54,732 nt of DNA, taken from an uncultured Nocardioidaceae bacterium. Its GTDB lineage: Bacteria > Actinomycetota > Actinomycetes > Propionibacteriales > Nocardioidaceae. The notes under the pieces were generated by a model that searched no databases, had not been told where the DNA came from, and worked only from the letters and a program-made list of their open reading frames with translations. The translations under genes and the position numbers were made by a program. Below are positions 16,658-25,617 of this stretch, in pieces; the stretch's first letter is position 1, and the number at the start of each line of letters is the position of its first letter. Where the stretch lies: contig CADCUI010000005.1 in NCBI GenBank assembly GCA_902805845.1, forward strand, positions 1-54,732. The letters run 5' to 3'.

Positions 16658-17973
16658 GTCGAGGGGGACCCCTGCCGATGGGTGTGCCCCACCTGCTCGA
16701 TGATGTCGGCGCCCTTGCGCAGCCCGTCCCGGGCACGGATGCGCGCTCCCATCGCGTGCATCCGCTCCCGGAGGTCGGTGTCGGCCAGCAGCTTCTCGAT
16801 GGCGCCGTTGAGCTCGTCTGGCGTGTGGGCGTACGTCGCCAGCCGGATGCCGAAGCCGAGCTCGTGCATCCGCTGAGCGTTGTCGTACTGGTCCCAGAAC
16901 AGCGGCAGGAGCACCATCGGCTTGCCGAAGTGCAGGGCCTCGGTGGTGGTGTTGTTGCCCCCGTGCGTGATGACGAGGTCGACCTGCGGGATGACCTTCG
17001 TCTGCGGGAGGGTCTGCTCGCCCACCATGTTGTCGGCCAACGAGATGCGGTCGGCCTGTGGGCCCTTGCTGACGATGAACCGGTGGCGGCTGTCGGCCAG
17101 CGAGTCGGCCAGCGTCTGCATCAGCTCCACGTCGGCGCCGCCGAGCGACCCGAGCGAGAGGTAGATGAGTGCGCTGCCCTGCGGGCGGTCGGCCACCTGG
17201 TCCGGCACGACGTACTCGTCGTCGGTCAGCCGCACGCTGGAGTCGATGCGGTGCCAGCTCGGGTCCAGTGGACGCGCGGCGACGTAGTCCGCCTCCTCGG
17301 GGTAGACGTAGATGTTGGCGGCGTTGTCGCGCGGCATGAACTCCAGGTGAGGCAGTGGTGAGCCGCCTTGCTCCTGCACCCAGGCGTCGAACTCCTCCCA
17401 CAGCCCCTGGTGGGTCTGCTCGAACTCCTTGCGGAACGAGGCCCACGACCCGGGGTCGTCCTGGGGGAGCCCCGAGAGTGCGGGCGCGACCCCCTCGCCC
17501 GGCACCTCCAGCGGGTTGCACGACACGATGCGCACGAAAGGCGCGCCGCTCGTCGTGAGGGCCGGGAACAACACCACGTTGTCCTCCACCAGCACGTCGG
17601 GGCGGACCTCCTCGATGATCCGCTTGAGTGCGGGCTCGGCGTGCTTGGCGCCGTCGATGAGCGCCTGGTACGTCGGCTTGATGAACGTCTCGAGCTGCTC
17701 GGTGGTCGACTTGCGGAACTCCGGGGCGGTCTCGGCGATGAAGTCGGTCCAGAACTGGCCCGCATCCTCCGCGCCGGCGTCCGGGTCCGGCTCCGCCAGG
17801 TCCACCAGCCGCTCCTCGAAGCCGAGCGGCGACAGCCTTCCGGCCCACGAGGCCTCCGAGGCGAAGACGACGCGATGGCCCCGTTGCAGCAAGAGGTTGC
17901 CCAGGCCGATGCACTGGTTCGTGGGCCCGTAGGCCGACTCAGGCAGGAACAGGACGGTCAGCTGGTCCGACAC
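16654..17973 (-). CDS. MGT/UGT-type glycosyltransferase (GT1 family)
   Basis: A 439-residue GT-B glycosyltransferase of the macrolide-glycosyltransferase group. The N-terminal acceptor domain starts LTVLFLPESAYGPTNQ and includes RGHRVVFASEASWAG. The C-terminal domain has the nucleotide-sugar motif VDLVITHGGNNTTTEALHFG followed by KPMVLLPLFWDQYDNAQR, typical of UGT/MGT enzymes that glycosylate small hydrophobic molecules. The acceptor is unknown. It follows the TetR gene by 9 bp and is coupled to the kinase gene by a GTGA overlap. The set suggests transfer of an amino sugar or detoxification of a small molecule. Confidence 0.83.
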   Translation of the reverse strand: MSDQLTVLFLPESAYGPTNQCIGLGNLLLQRGHRVVFASEASWAGRLSPLGFEERLVDLAEPDPDAGAEDAGQFWTDFIAETAPEFRKSTTEQLETFIKPTYQALIDGAKHAEPALKRIIEEVRPDVLVEDNVVLFPALTTSGAPFVRIVSCNPLEVPGEGVAPALSGLPQDDPGSWASFRKEFEQTHQGLWEEFDAWVQEQGGSPLPHLEFMPRDNAANIYVYPEEADYVAARPLDPSWHRIDSSVRLTDDEYVVPDQVADRPQGSALIYLSLGSLGGADVELMQTLADSLADSRHRFIVSKGPQADRISLADNMVGEQTLPQTKVIPQVDLVITHGGNNTTTEALHFGKPMVLLPLFWDQYDNAQRMHELGFGIRLATYAHTPDELNGAIEKLLADTDLRERMHAMGARIRARDGLRKGADIIEQVGHTHRQGSPST

Positions 17974-17982
17974 AGGGATCTC

Positions 17983-18594
17983 CTAGGCGAGTGCGACGAG
18001 CTTGTCGAGCGGATGGGACGTGGCGAGGCGGGCGTAGTCGAGGATCAGCTCGGTGGCGACCTCATGGCCGATGGTCGCGTGCCGGGCGACCATGCGGTAC
18101 CCGTAGGCGTCCTCCAGCGCGACGATGTTGCGCCCGATGGTCTCCGAGAGCTGGGACAACGTGAAGACGCCGGAAGCGGCGCCCGCCTCGAGGATGATCT
18201 GGTACATCGCCACCTGGCGGTCGTACAGCGCGGTGAGCATCGCTGCGTAGACGGGGTAGCGCGAGGCGGCCCCGCCCAGCGCGCACAGGAGCTTGACGTC
18301 CTCGTCGTCGGAGTCACGCGGCAGGCCCGAGGCGATCGTGACGGTGAGCTTCTCACCGGGACAAGAAAGCCCCTGTATCGCGCGGAGGCGGTTGTCGTAG
18401 AAGCGCTCCATCACGGCGCGGTTGGCCTCGACGAGCAGCGACTGCACGTCGGGGAAGTGGTAGAGGATCGCCCCCGACGTCAGCCCGGCCATGTCGGCGA
18501 CGTCCTTGAGCCGGACGTCGGCACCGTGAATGACGACGGCCCGCTGGGCGGCCTTCAGCAGCTTCTCGCGGCGCTGCTGACGTCCGTTCGACAT
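17983..18594 (-). CDS. TetR family transcriptional regulator
   Basis: A 203-residue TetR-type repressor. The DNA-binding domain covers about residues 8-55 (REKLLKAAQRAV, VRLKDVADMAGLTSGAILYHFPD), with the usual L-Y-H-F motif ending the recognition region. The C-terminal ligand domain (60-200) is helical and not assignable to a ligand. It is the first gene of the glycosyltransferase-kinase-SIS operon and diverges from the polyamine-type importer, so it may control either or both through the 213-bp spacer. Confidence 0.87.
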   Translation of the reverse strand: MSNGRQQRREKLLKAAQRAVVIHGADVRLKDVADMAGLTSGAILYHFPDVQSLLVEANRAVMERFYDNRLRAIQGLSCPGEKLTVTIASGLPRDSDDEDVKLLCALGGAASRYPVYAAMLTALYDRQVAMYQIILEAGAASGVFTLSQLSETIGRNIVALEDAYGYRMVARHATIGHEVATELILDYARLATSHPLDKLVALA

Positions 18595-18807
18595 GGAGCT
18601 CCTCGGCGACGGGTTTCATGTGGAGGTCACTGTCCCAGACCCCTGTCAGGATTTGAAGACCCATTCAGTAGTTGTCACCAACCCCGCTCTCAGCAGGCAC
18701 TTTGCCCCTTGCAATTTCTGAACGTTACTGCAATCTTCAGTCGCTAGCGGCGTCGTGGGGCGCCGTGCCTCGTGTCCCACCTCCGGGGGAGAGAAGCGGA
18801 GATCAAC
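18595..18807. other. Divergent promoter region between TetR operon and polyamine operon
   Basis: A 213-bp spacer with a less GC-rich core at about 18650-18745. It contains TTGCAATTTCTGAACG and a second TGCAAT further on, plus an AACGTT-centred near-palindrome around 18720, which could be TetR-binding or promoter elements. No site is clear enough to fix. Confidence 0.35.
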
Positions 18808-19926
18808 ATGCGAACCACGTCCGTTCGACGCCGTACCGGTGCCGCGACTTTCCTCAGCTCGAGCATCGTGCTCGCCCTCTCGGCGTGCGGAGGTGGAGGG
18901 GACGACAGCTCCCAGGAGCCGGCGGCGATCGATACCGAGGCCGACCTGAGCGGCCAGTCGATCGTGGTCTCGAACTGGGCGGACTACATGCCGGAGAACA
19001 TCGGCAAGCTGGTCAAGAAGGAGACCGGTGCGACCGTCAAGATCACCAACCACGCGACGAACGAGGAGCTGGTCGCAAAGGTGACCGGCTCCGGCGGTGA
19101 GGGGTTGGACGTGATCTTCGGGTCCCAGCCCTTCCTCCAGGCGTTCGCCGAGGAGGGCCTGCTCGAGCCTCTGGACCCGCAGTACCTCGAGAACTGGGAC
19201 CAGCTGGACCCCGAGGCCCAGCAGCTTGCGGAGGTCGACGGCCAGCCGTACTTCGCGCCGTACACCTGGGGCACGACGGGCATCTGCTATCGCGAGGACC
19301 TCGTCGACGAGGCGCCGACCAGCTGGAACGACCTGCTCCAGCCCGAGGACCAGTACAAGAACAAGGTCACGATGATGGGCACGGAGCGCTGGGCCGTGCT
19401 CCCGGCGCAGAAGGCGCTCGGCTACTCGGTGAACACCACCGACGAGCAGGAGATGGCCGACGTCAAGGAGCTGATGATCAAGGCCAAGCCGGACCTGCTC
19501 GCCTACGACGACACCACGTTCTACGAGCGGCTCATCAGCGGCGAGGCCGTGATGGTGCAGGCGTGGGACGGCTGGTGCAACTACGGCACCGCAGAGAACC
19601 CCGACATCAAGTTCGTCGTCCCGGAAGAGGGTTCCGACCTGTGGGTCGACGGCATGGCCGTCCTGAAGTCGTCGGAGTCAAAGGAGGCCGCCTACGCCTT
19701 CATCGACACCATCCTCGAGGCCCGGAACCACGCCTGGACCGCGGAGAACATCCTCTACATCGTCCCCAACGACGCCGCGCTCGAGCAGCTGCCGGAGGGC
19801 CTCCTCGAGCAGTACGACACCCTGGGCGCGCGCCGGGAGGAGATGCTCCAGGGCGAGAACATGGTCGACATCGGCAACGCGGCGTCCATGTACAACCGCA
19901 TCATCACCGAGGTCACCGCCTCCTGA
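18808..19926 (+). CDS. Polyamine-type ABC transporter substrate-binding lipoprotein (PotD-like)
   Basis: A 372-residue binding protein. Signal peptide with lipobox LALSAC (Cys27), then a Gly/Asp/Ser linker. The mature part starts SIVVSNWADYMPENIGKLVK, the usual PotD/PotF opening, and contains YFAPYTWGTTGICYRED and AVMVQAWDGWCNYG, as in spermidine/putrescine-binding proteins. The ATG at 18808 (GCGGAGAT upstream) places the basic signal-peptide start correctly. First gene of a six-gene operon. The substrate (polyamine, or another small cationic amine) is inferred from family and from the oxidase and dehydrogenase downstream. Confidence 0.85.
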   Translation: MRTTSVRRRTGAATFLSSSIVLALSACGGGGDDSSQEPAAIDTEADLSGQSIVVSNWADYMPENIGKLVKKETGATVKITNHATNEELVAKVTGSGGEGLDVIFGSQPFLQAFAEEGLLEPLDPQYLENWDQLDPEAQQLAEVDGQPYFAPYTWGTTGICYREDLVDEAPTSWNDLLQPEDQYKNKVTMMGTERWAVLPAQKALGYSVNTTDEQEMADVKELMIKAKPDLLAYDDTTFYERLISGEAVMVQAWDGWCNYGTAENPDIKFVVPEEGSDLWVDGMAVLKSSESKEAAYAFIDTILEARNHAWTAENILYIVPNDAALEQLPEGLLEQYDTLGARREEMLQGENMVDIGNAASMYNRIITEVTAS

Positions 19927-20825
19927 TGTCGGCCGAGGTGACACCGGTCCGGGGCGGCAGGTCCCGCCGCCTTGGCCGGTTCATCGAGCCGCTGGTGCTT
20001 CTGACACCAGGGTTCGCGTTCTATGCGGTGCTCGTGGCGGCCCCGGTGCTCCTGGTCAGCTCCTACGCCTTTGCGACCCGGGGGCGGTTCGGCGGTGTCG
20101 AGTGGACCTGGGACCTCTCCAACTTCGAGAGGGCACTCGAGCCGATCTACCTCGAGGTCCTGCGCAGCTCGGTCGTCCTGGCCGGGATCGCGACGCTCGT
20201 GGCGCTGCTGCTGGGCTATCCGACCGCGTACGCGATCACGAAGCTGCCGCCGCGCTGGCGCACCGTGGCCCTGGTGCTCGTGGTCGTCCCCTTCTGGACG
20301 AACTTCCTGATCCGCATGTACGCCTGGATCGTCCTGCTGAACACCCAAGGGGTCCTCAACGACGCACTGGTCGCCACAGGGCTTGTCGAGGACCGGGTCT
20401 CCATGTTGTACACCCCGGCCGCGGTGGTGGTCGGTTTCGTGTACGCCTACCTACCGTTGATGATCCTGCCGCTCTACGCCTCCCTCGAGAAGATCGACTC
20501 CGAGCTGCTCGAGGCCTCCGCCAACCTCGGTGCGAGCCGGATCCGCACGCTGTGGAGCGTGATGGTGCCTCTCACCCTCCCGGGGATCATCACCGGATCC
20601 ATCCTCGTCTTCGTGCCGAGCCTCGGGAACTTCGTCGTTCCGGAGCTGCTCGGGGGCGGCAAGACGGTGATGGTCGGCAACCTGATCCGCGACCAGTTCC
20701 TCAAGGCCCAGGACTGGCCGTTCGGGTCCGTCCTGGCGATGGTGGTCGTCGTCGCGCTCGTGGTGCTCTTCACCGCCCAGGCATGGGTCACCCGACGGGT
20801 CGAGGGCGAGCCGCGCCATGGCTAG
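19926..20825 (+). CDS. Polyamine-type ABC transporter permease (PotB-like)
   Basis: A 299-residue permease with six hydrophobic helices. It shows PotB-type features: LLGYPTAYAITKLPPRWR, VPFWTNFLIRMYAWIVLL, an EAA loop DSELLEASANLGASRIR and FVPSLGNFVVPELLGGGK. Its ATG shares a base with the binding-protein stop (TGATG), so the genes are translationally coupled. Confidence 0.88.
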   Translation: MSAEVTPVRGGRSRRLGRFIEPLVLLTPGFAFYAVLVAAPVLLVSSYAFATRGRFGGVEWTWDLSNFERALEPIYLEVLRSSVVLAGIATLVALLLGYPTAYAITKLPPRWRTVALVLVVVPFWTNFLIRMYAWIVLLNTQGVLNDALVATGLVEDRVSMLYTPAAVVVGFVYAYLPLMILPLYASLEKIDSELLEASANLGASRIRTLWSVMVPLTLPGIITGSILVFVPSLGNFVVPELLGGGKTVMVGNLIRDQFLKAQDWPFGSVLAMVVVVALVVLFTAQAWVTRRVEGEPRHG

Positions 20826-21627
20826 CCGCGCCGGTGCCAGCGGGTCCGGCACACGCAGGGCAGGGCTCGGCATGCTGTGGCTGCCGCTGCTCCTGTGTGG
20901 CGCGTTCCTCTACGTGCCGATCCTCGTGATCGTGGGGATGTCCTTCAACGACGGCGGCTCGGCGTACTCCTGGGACGGCTTCGGCTTCCGCTGGTACGGC
21001 GAGCTCGCCGGCAACGGTCGGCTGAGGTCGGCCGTGGCCACCTCGCTGGTCGTGGCAGCCGGCGCCACCCTCCTCGCCACCGTCCTCGGCACCCTGCTGG
21101 CGGTCGGCCTGGCGCGGCACACCCGCTCGCGGCTGCTGGAGGCCAGCGCGATGGCACCGGCCATCCTTCCCGACCTGCTGCTGGCGATCGGGTTGCTGGC
21201 GTTCTTCCACGCCGCGTCGATCTCCAAGAGCGCCAGCACGATCCTGCTGGCGCACGCCGCGTTCGGCACCGCGTTCGTGGTGGCGGTGGTGCGCGCCCGG
21301 CTCGCCGGTATGGACGTGGCACAGGAGGAGGCCTCACGCGACCTGGGCGCCGGGGCGGTGGCGACGTTCCTGCGGGTGACCCTGCCGTCGATCGCCCCGG
21401 CGGTGGTCGCGGGAGCGCTGCTGGTCTTCACTCTCTCGCTCGACGAGTTCGTCATCGCCTACTTCACGGCCGGGCCGACGACGCAGACGCTGCCGATCGC
21501 CGTCTACTCGATGGTCCGTGTCGGTGTGACTCCCGAGATCAACGCGCTGGCGACCGTGCTCGTCGTCGTCAGTGTCGCGGTCGTCGTGGTCGCCGCCCGC
21601 GCGGTCCGCAGAACGGAGAAAGCATGA
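20818..21627 (+). CDS. Polyamine-type ABC transporter permease (PotC-like)
   Basis: A 269-residue permease, partner of the upstream PotB-like protein, with six helices. Typical PotC pieces: YVPILVIVGMSFNDGGS, the EAA loop EEASRDLGAGAVATFLRV and LSLDEFVIAYFTAGP. It starts eight bases inside the previous gene. Confidence 0.88.
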   Translation: MASRAGASGSGTRRAGLGMLWLPLLLCGAFLYVPILVIVGMSFNDGGSAYSWDGFGFRWYGELAGNGRLRSAVATSLVVAAGATLLATVLGTLLAVGLARHTRSRLLEASAMAPAILPDLLLAIGLLAFFHAASISKSASTILLAHAAFGTAFVVAVVRARLAGMDVAQEEASRDLGAGAVATFLRVTLPSIAPAVVAGALLVFTLSLDEFVIAYFTAGPTTQTLPIAVYSMVRVGVTPEINALATVLVVVSVAVVVVAARAVRRTEKA

Positions 21628-22721
21628 TGACCGACGCCTTGCCGACCGTCCTCGAGGCGCCGCCCCGGGCGCCGCTGGTAGAGGTGATCGAGCTCAGCCG
21701 TGCCTTCGGGGACGTGGTCGCCCTCGACCGCGTGTCGCTCACCATCGCCGAGAACGAGTTCTTCGCCCTGCTCGGTCCCTCCGGGTGCGGGAAGACCACG
21801 CTGCTGCGGTCGATCGCCGGCTTCGAGCAGCCCGACCACGGCCGCATCCTGCTGGGTGGTGACGACCTGCTGACACGTCCGCCGAACCGCCGCCCCGTCA
21901 ACCTGATGTTCCAGTCCTACGCGCTGTTCCCCCACATGACCGTCGCCAAGAACGTCGCGTACGGGCTCGAACGTGAACGTCTCCCGAAGCGGGAGGTCAC
22001 CGAGCGCGTCCAGGGAGTGCTCGAGATCGTCGGGCTGACCGCACTGGCCAAGCGTCGCCCGAACCAGCTCTCCGGAGGGCAACGACAGCGGGTCGCCCTC
22101 GCGCGCGCCATCGTCAAGCGGCCCCGGCTCCTGCTCCTGGACGAGCCGCTGTCGGCGCTGGACCGGAAGGTCCGCGCTGAGATGCAGCTCGAGCTCAAGA
22201 GGCTCCAGCACGAGGTCGGCATCACCTTCGTGGTCGTGACGCATGACCAGGAGGAGGCCATGTCGCTCGCCGACCGGATCGCGGTCATGGCCAACGGAAG
22301 GGTGCAGCAGGTGGCGCCTCCGGTGGAGCTCTACCAGCGGCCGGCCAACCTGTTCGTCGCCGACTTCGTGGGCACCAGCAACATCGTCACCGGCCACGTG
22401 GTCGACCAGATGTTCGTGTCGAAGCCCCTCGGGCCGCTTCCCGTCGCCGTGCCGCCGGGGACGGCCGCCGGCGCTGCCCACCTCGTCGTACGCCCCGAGA
22501 ACGTGCGGATCATCCTGCCGGGTGACTCCTCCGCCGGTGTCGTCGACGGTGTGGTGGCCGATGCCCAGTTCCACGGTGGGGTCTGGACTCTCGCCGTCGA
22601 CGTGGGCGGCTTCGATCGGCCGTTCCTGGTGACCGTACCGGGGCTGGCGCCGGCGAGCCGCGGGGACCGCGTGCGTCTCGGCTGGGACTCCGCAGCGCTG
22701 GTCCAGGACGAGCTCGTATGA
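21624..22721 (+). CDS. Polyamine-type ABC transporter ATP-binding protein (PotA-like)
   Basis: A 365-residue ABC ATPase. Walker A GPSGCGKTT, Q-loop FQSYALFPHMTV, signature LSGGQRQRVALARA, Walker B LLLLDEPLSALD and switch His in VVVTHDQEEA are all intact. Residues after about 240 form a TOBE domain (VVRPENVRI). The start is ATGATG; the first ATG makes an ATGA overlap with PotC and has GGAG five bases upstream, while the second, at 21627, has the better spacing. It energises the importer formed with the two preceding permeases. Confidence 0.9.
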   Translation: MMTDALPTVLEAPPRAPLVEVIELSRAFGDVVALDRVSLTIAENEFFALLGPSGCGKTTLLRSIAGFEQPDHGRILLGGDDLLTRPPNRRPVNLMFQSYALFPHMTVAKNVAYGLERERLPKREVTERVQGVLEIVGLTALAKRRPNQLSGGQRQRVALARAIVKRPRLLLLDEPLSALDRKVRAEMQLELKRLQHEVGITFVVVTHDQEEAMSLADRIAVMANGRVQQVAPPVELYQRPANLFVADFVGTSNIVTGHVVDQMFVSKPLGPLPVAVPPGTAAGAAHLVVRPENVRIILPGDSSAGVVDGVVADAQFHGGVWTLAVDVGGFDRPFLVTVPGLAPASRGDRVRLGWDSAALVQDELV

Positions 22722-24109
22722 GTCACGTGGAGGCCGGCCTGGCAGGAGCCCGGCCGGTCCCGGTGTGGTGGGAGGGGCACGACGTCGGGGCCGTCACGGA
22801 GCCCCTGACCGGTGACCGGACGGCGGACCTCGTGGTCGTGGGCGCGGGACTGACCGGTCTCTGGGCGGCCATCACGGCACTGGAGAGCGACCCCGGACGC
22901 ACGGTGGTGCTTCTCGAGGCGGCGCACGTCGCGTCCGGCGCCTCAGGGCGCAACGGCGGCTTCGTCTCCGAGTCCCTCACGCACGGGCTTGCCCACGGCC
23001 ATGCGATGTGGCCCGACGAGCTCGCGACGCTGCAGCGGCTGGGACGCGAGAACGTCCAGGAGATCGACGACTTCGTCGCGGCCGAGAAGATCGACGCCGA
23101 CCTGAGGCTGTGCGGGAAGACCACGATGGCGACCAGGGGCCATGAGGTCGAGGCGCTGCGAAGCATGCACGAGCTGCACCAGAGGCACGGCGAGCGCTCC
23201 GTGCTCCTCTCCGGCGAGCAGGCGCGCGCCGACGTCCGCTCGCCCACCTACCTCGCGGGGCTGCGCACGCACAGCGGCGGGCTCGTCGACCCGCTGGCGT
23301 TGACCACCGGCCTCCGCGACGCGGCGGTACGCCGGGGGGCGGTGCTGCACGAGGAGACGCCCGTCGTCGACCTTCAGCGGGCGGGGAACCGCGTGCTCTG
23401 CCGCACCCCACGGGGCTCGGTCCGCGCCGACCAGGTCGTCCTGGCCACGAACGCCTTCCCGCCGCTGCTGCGACGGATCCGGGCCTTCGTGCTGCCGGTG
23501 TGGGACCACGTGCTGGCCACGGAGCCGCTGACCTCCACGCAGCTCGAGAGCATCGGGTGGAGTGACAGGCAGGGACTCACCGACGCCGGGAACCAGTTCC
23601 ACTACTACCGGAGAACCGCTGACGACCGGATCGTGTGGGGTGGGTACGACGCGATCTACTACTTCGGCAACGACACCAGCGCCGGGCGGGGGCAGCGTGA
23701 GGCGTCGTACCGCCTGCTGGCCGAGCAGTTCTACGCCACCTTCCCGCAGCTCGACGAGGTCTCGATGACCCATCGCTGGGCGGGGGTCATCGACACCACC
23801 TCCCGGTTCACCCCCGTGTTCGGCACCGCGCACGGCGGCCGGGTGGCGTACGCCGTCGGCTACACCGGACTGGGGGTGGCGTCCTCGAGGTTCGGGGCAC
23901 GGATCGCCCTGGACCTGCTGGGCGGGCTGGACACCGAGCGCACGGACCTGTCGATGGTCCGGAGGCGCCCGGTGCCGTTCCCCCCGGAGCCGGTGCGCTG
24001 GGCTGCGGTGCAGACGACGCGCGCCGCCCTGGCACGTCAGGACATCAGCGGCCGACGCGGCGGGCTGCTGCGGACCATGGACCGCTTCGGTGTCGGGTTC
24101 AACAGCTGA
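22718..24109 (+). CDS. FAD-dependent amine oxidoreductase (DAO / PuuB-like)
   Basis: A 463-residue flavoprotein. The FAD-binding Rossmann motif is DLVVVGAGLTGLWAAITALE, followed by LLEAAHVASGASGRNGGF, the pattern of the DAO family containing gamma-glutamylputrescine oxidase PuuB. The C-terminal flavin contact YAVGYTGLGVASS is present. It would oxidise a primary or secondary amine to an aldehyde and ammonia, giving the substrate of the next gene. ATGA overlap with the ATPase gene. No glutamate-putrescine ligase (PuuA) is in the window, so free or differently modified amines may be used. Confidence 0.83.
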   Translation: MSHVEAGLAGARPVPVWWEGHDVGAVTEPLTGDRTADLVVVGAGLTGLWAAITALESDPGRTVVLLEAAHVASGASGRNGGFVSESLTHGLAHGHAMWPDELATLQRLGRENVQEIDDFVAAEKIDADLRLCGKTTMATRGHEVEALRSMHELHQRHGERSVLLSGEQARADVRSPTYLAGLRTHSGGLVDPLALTTGLRDAAVRRGAVLHEETPVVDLQRAGNRVLCRTPRGSVRADQVVLATNAFPPLLRRIRAFVLPVWDHVLATEPLTSTQLESIGWSDRQGLTDAGNQFHYYRRTADDRIVWGGYDAIYYFGNDTSAGRGQREASYRLLAEQFYATFPQLDEVSMTHRWAGVIDTTSRFTPVFGTAHGGRVAYAVGYTGLGVASSRFGARIALDLLGGLDTERTDLSMVRRRPVPFPPEPVRWAAVQTTRAALARQDISGRRGGLLRTMDRFGVGFNS

Positions 24110-24122
24110 CAGGAGAGGTCAC

Positions 24123-25580
24123 GTGGACCACGGAACGCATGTGCAGGGAACCAGCCGCCGGGGCACCGGCTCGCCGGTGACGCTGGTCGACCCCGCCACC
24201 GGCGAGCCCGTCGCCACGGTTGCCCAGTCCTCGCTCGATGACGTGGACGTCGCCGTCGGCTCCGCGGCCCAGGCGTTCCCGGCCTGGTCCACGACGACGG
24301 CGGGCCAGCGAGCGCGGAGCCTGCTGCGGCTGGCTGACCTGATGGAGCAGGACGCCGAGCGGCTCACCGAGCTGGAGGTCGCCGAGACCGGCAAGCCCGT
24401 GCCGGTGTTCCGCGACGGCGAGCTGCCGTTCGCGGCCGACAACCTGCGCTTCTTCGCCGGCTCCGCCCGGTCGCTGGAGGGCACCGGTGCCGGCGTGCTG
24501 AGCGAGGGCTTCACCTCGATGATGATCCGCCGCCCCCTCGGGGTGGTGGCCGGCATCGCGCCCTGGAACTTCCCCCTCGTGATGGCGGTGTGGAAGCTCG
24601 GGCCGGCCCTGGCGGCAGGCAACACGATGGTTCTCAAGCCGGCGCCGACGACCCCACGATCGGCCCTGCGGCTCGCCGAGCTCGCCCGGCAGGCCGGCCT
24701 CCCGGCGGGGGTGCTCAACGTGGTGACCGGGGACGCGGGGATCGGTCAGGCGCTGGTGCGGGACCCGCGCGTGGCGATGGTCTCCGTGACCGGCTCGCCC
24801 GGCGCCGGCCGCGCGGTCATGGAAGCCGCGGCCGGCGCCACCAAGCGGGTGCACCTCGAGCTCGGTGGCAAGGCACCTGCGGTGGTGTTCGCGGACGCGG
24901 ACCTCGATGCCGCCGCCGCCTCGCTCGCCCTGGCGTCGACGTACAACTCCGGGCAGGACTGCACCGCCGCGACGCGGGTCTACGTGGAGAGCGCGGTCGC
25001 CGACGACCTGAGCGATCGCCTGGCCGAGCGGCTGGCGGCGATCAAGGTCGGCGACCCCCGGGACCCTGCGAGCGACATCGGCCCCCTGGCGTCGACCGAG
25101 CACCGCCAGCGGGTGCACGGTTTCGTGACCAGGGCGGTGGCCGACGGCGCGCAGCTCGTGACCGGTGGAACGGTCCCGGAGGGCCCGGGCGCCTACTACC
25201 CCCCGACCCTCGTCCGCGGCGCCGGGCAGCGGTCCGAGATCGTGCAGCAGGAGGTGTTCGGCCCGGTGCTGGTCCTCGGCACCTTCGACGGTGAGGACGA
25301 GGCCGTGGCGCTGGCCAACGACAGCGCCTACGGGCTCGCGTCGTCGGTGTGGACCCGCGACGTCGGCAAGGCGCTGCGGGTCTGCCACCGCCTGGACGTG
25401 GGGGTCACCTGGGTCAACGACCACCTGCCGATCGCCTCCGAGGCGCCGCACGGCGGGGTGAAGGGCAGCGGCTTCGGCAAGGACATGAGCCATGAGGCGG
25501 TGCTGGAGTACAGCTCCACCCACCACGTGATGATCAAGCACGCCGTCCGGGAGGCGCACGAGTCCTTCCGCCCCGCCTGA
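24123..25580 (+). CDS. NAD(P)-dependent aldehyde dehydrogenase (aminobutyraldehyde type)
   Basis: A 485-residue aldehyde dehydrogenase with all catalytic features: Asn149 in APWNFP, Lys172 in VLKPAP, general base Glu246 in HLELGGK and nucleophile Cys280 in NSGQDCTAA. The sequence most resembles gamma-aminobutyraldehyde or betaine-aldehyde dehydrogenases (PuuC/PatD type), in keeping with the amine oxidase before it. GTG start at 24123 with AGGAGAGG upstream, 13 bp after the oxidase. Last gene of the operon; a short GC hairpin follows. Confidence 0.88.
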   Translation: MDHGTHVQGTSRRGTGSPVTLVDPATGEPVATVAQSSLDDVDVAVGSAAQAFPAWSTTTAGQRARSLLRLADLMEQDAERLTELEVAETGKPVPVFRDGELPFAADNLRFFAGSARSLEGTGAGVLSEGFTSMMIRRPLGVVAGIAPWNFPLVMAVWKLGPALAAGNTMVLKPAPTTPRSALRLAELARQAGLPAGVLNVVTGDAGIGQALVRDPRVAMVSVTGSPGAGRAVMEAAAGATKRVHLELGGKAPAVVFADADLDAAAASLALASTYNSGQDCTAATRVYVESAVADDLSDRLAERLAAIKVGDPRDPASDIGPLASTEHRQRVHGFVTRAVADGAQLVTGGTVPEGPGAYYPPTLVRGAGQRSEIVQQEVFGPVLVLGTFDGEDEAVALANDSAYGLASSVWTRDVGKALRVCHRLDVGVTWVNDHLPIASEAPHGGVKGSGFGKDMSHEAVLEYSSTHHVMIKHAVREAHESFRPA

Positions 25581-25593
25581 GACCTCGTCGACC

Positions 25594-25608
25594 CCGTCGA
25601 TGCGACGG
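25594..25608. terminator. Short GC hairpin between convergent genes
   Basis: CCGTCG-atg-CGACGG, a perfect 6-bp stem with a 3-nt loop, in the 37-bp gap between the aldehyde dehydrogenase gene and the convergent MFS gene. It could act as a bidirectional terminator. There is no T-run on either side, so this is tentative. Confidence 0.35.
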
Positions 25609-25617
25609 TGAGTCGTG

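Noticed and set aside
24099-25559. A 486-codon frame antisense to the aldehyde dehydrogenase gene
   Set aside because: Shadow of a gene with intact catalytic residues; no start signal or domain.
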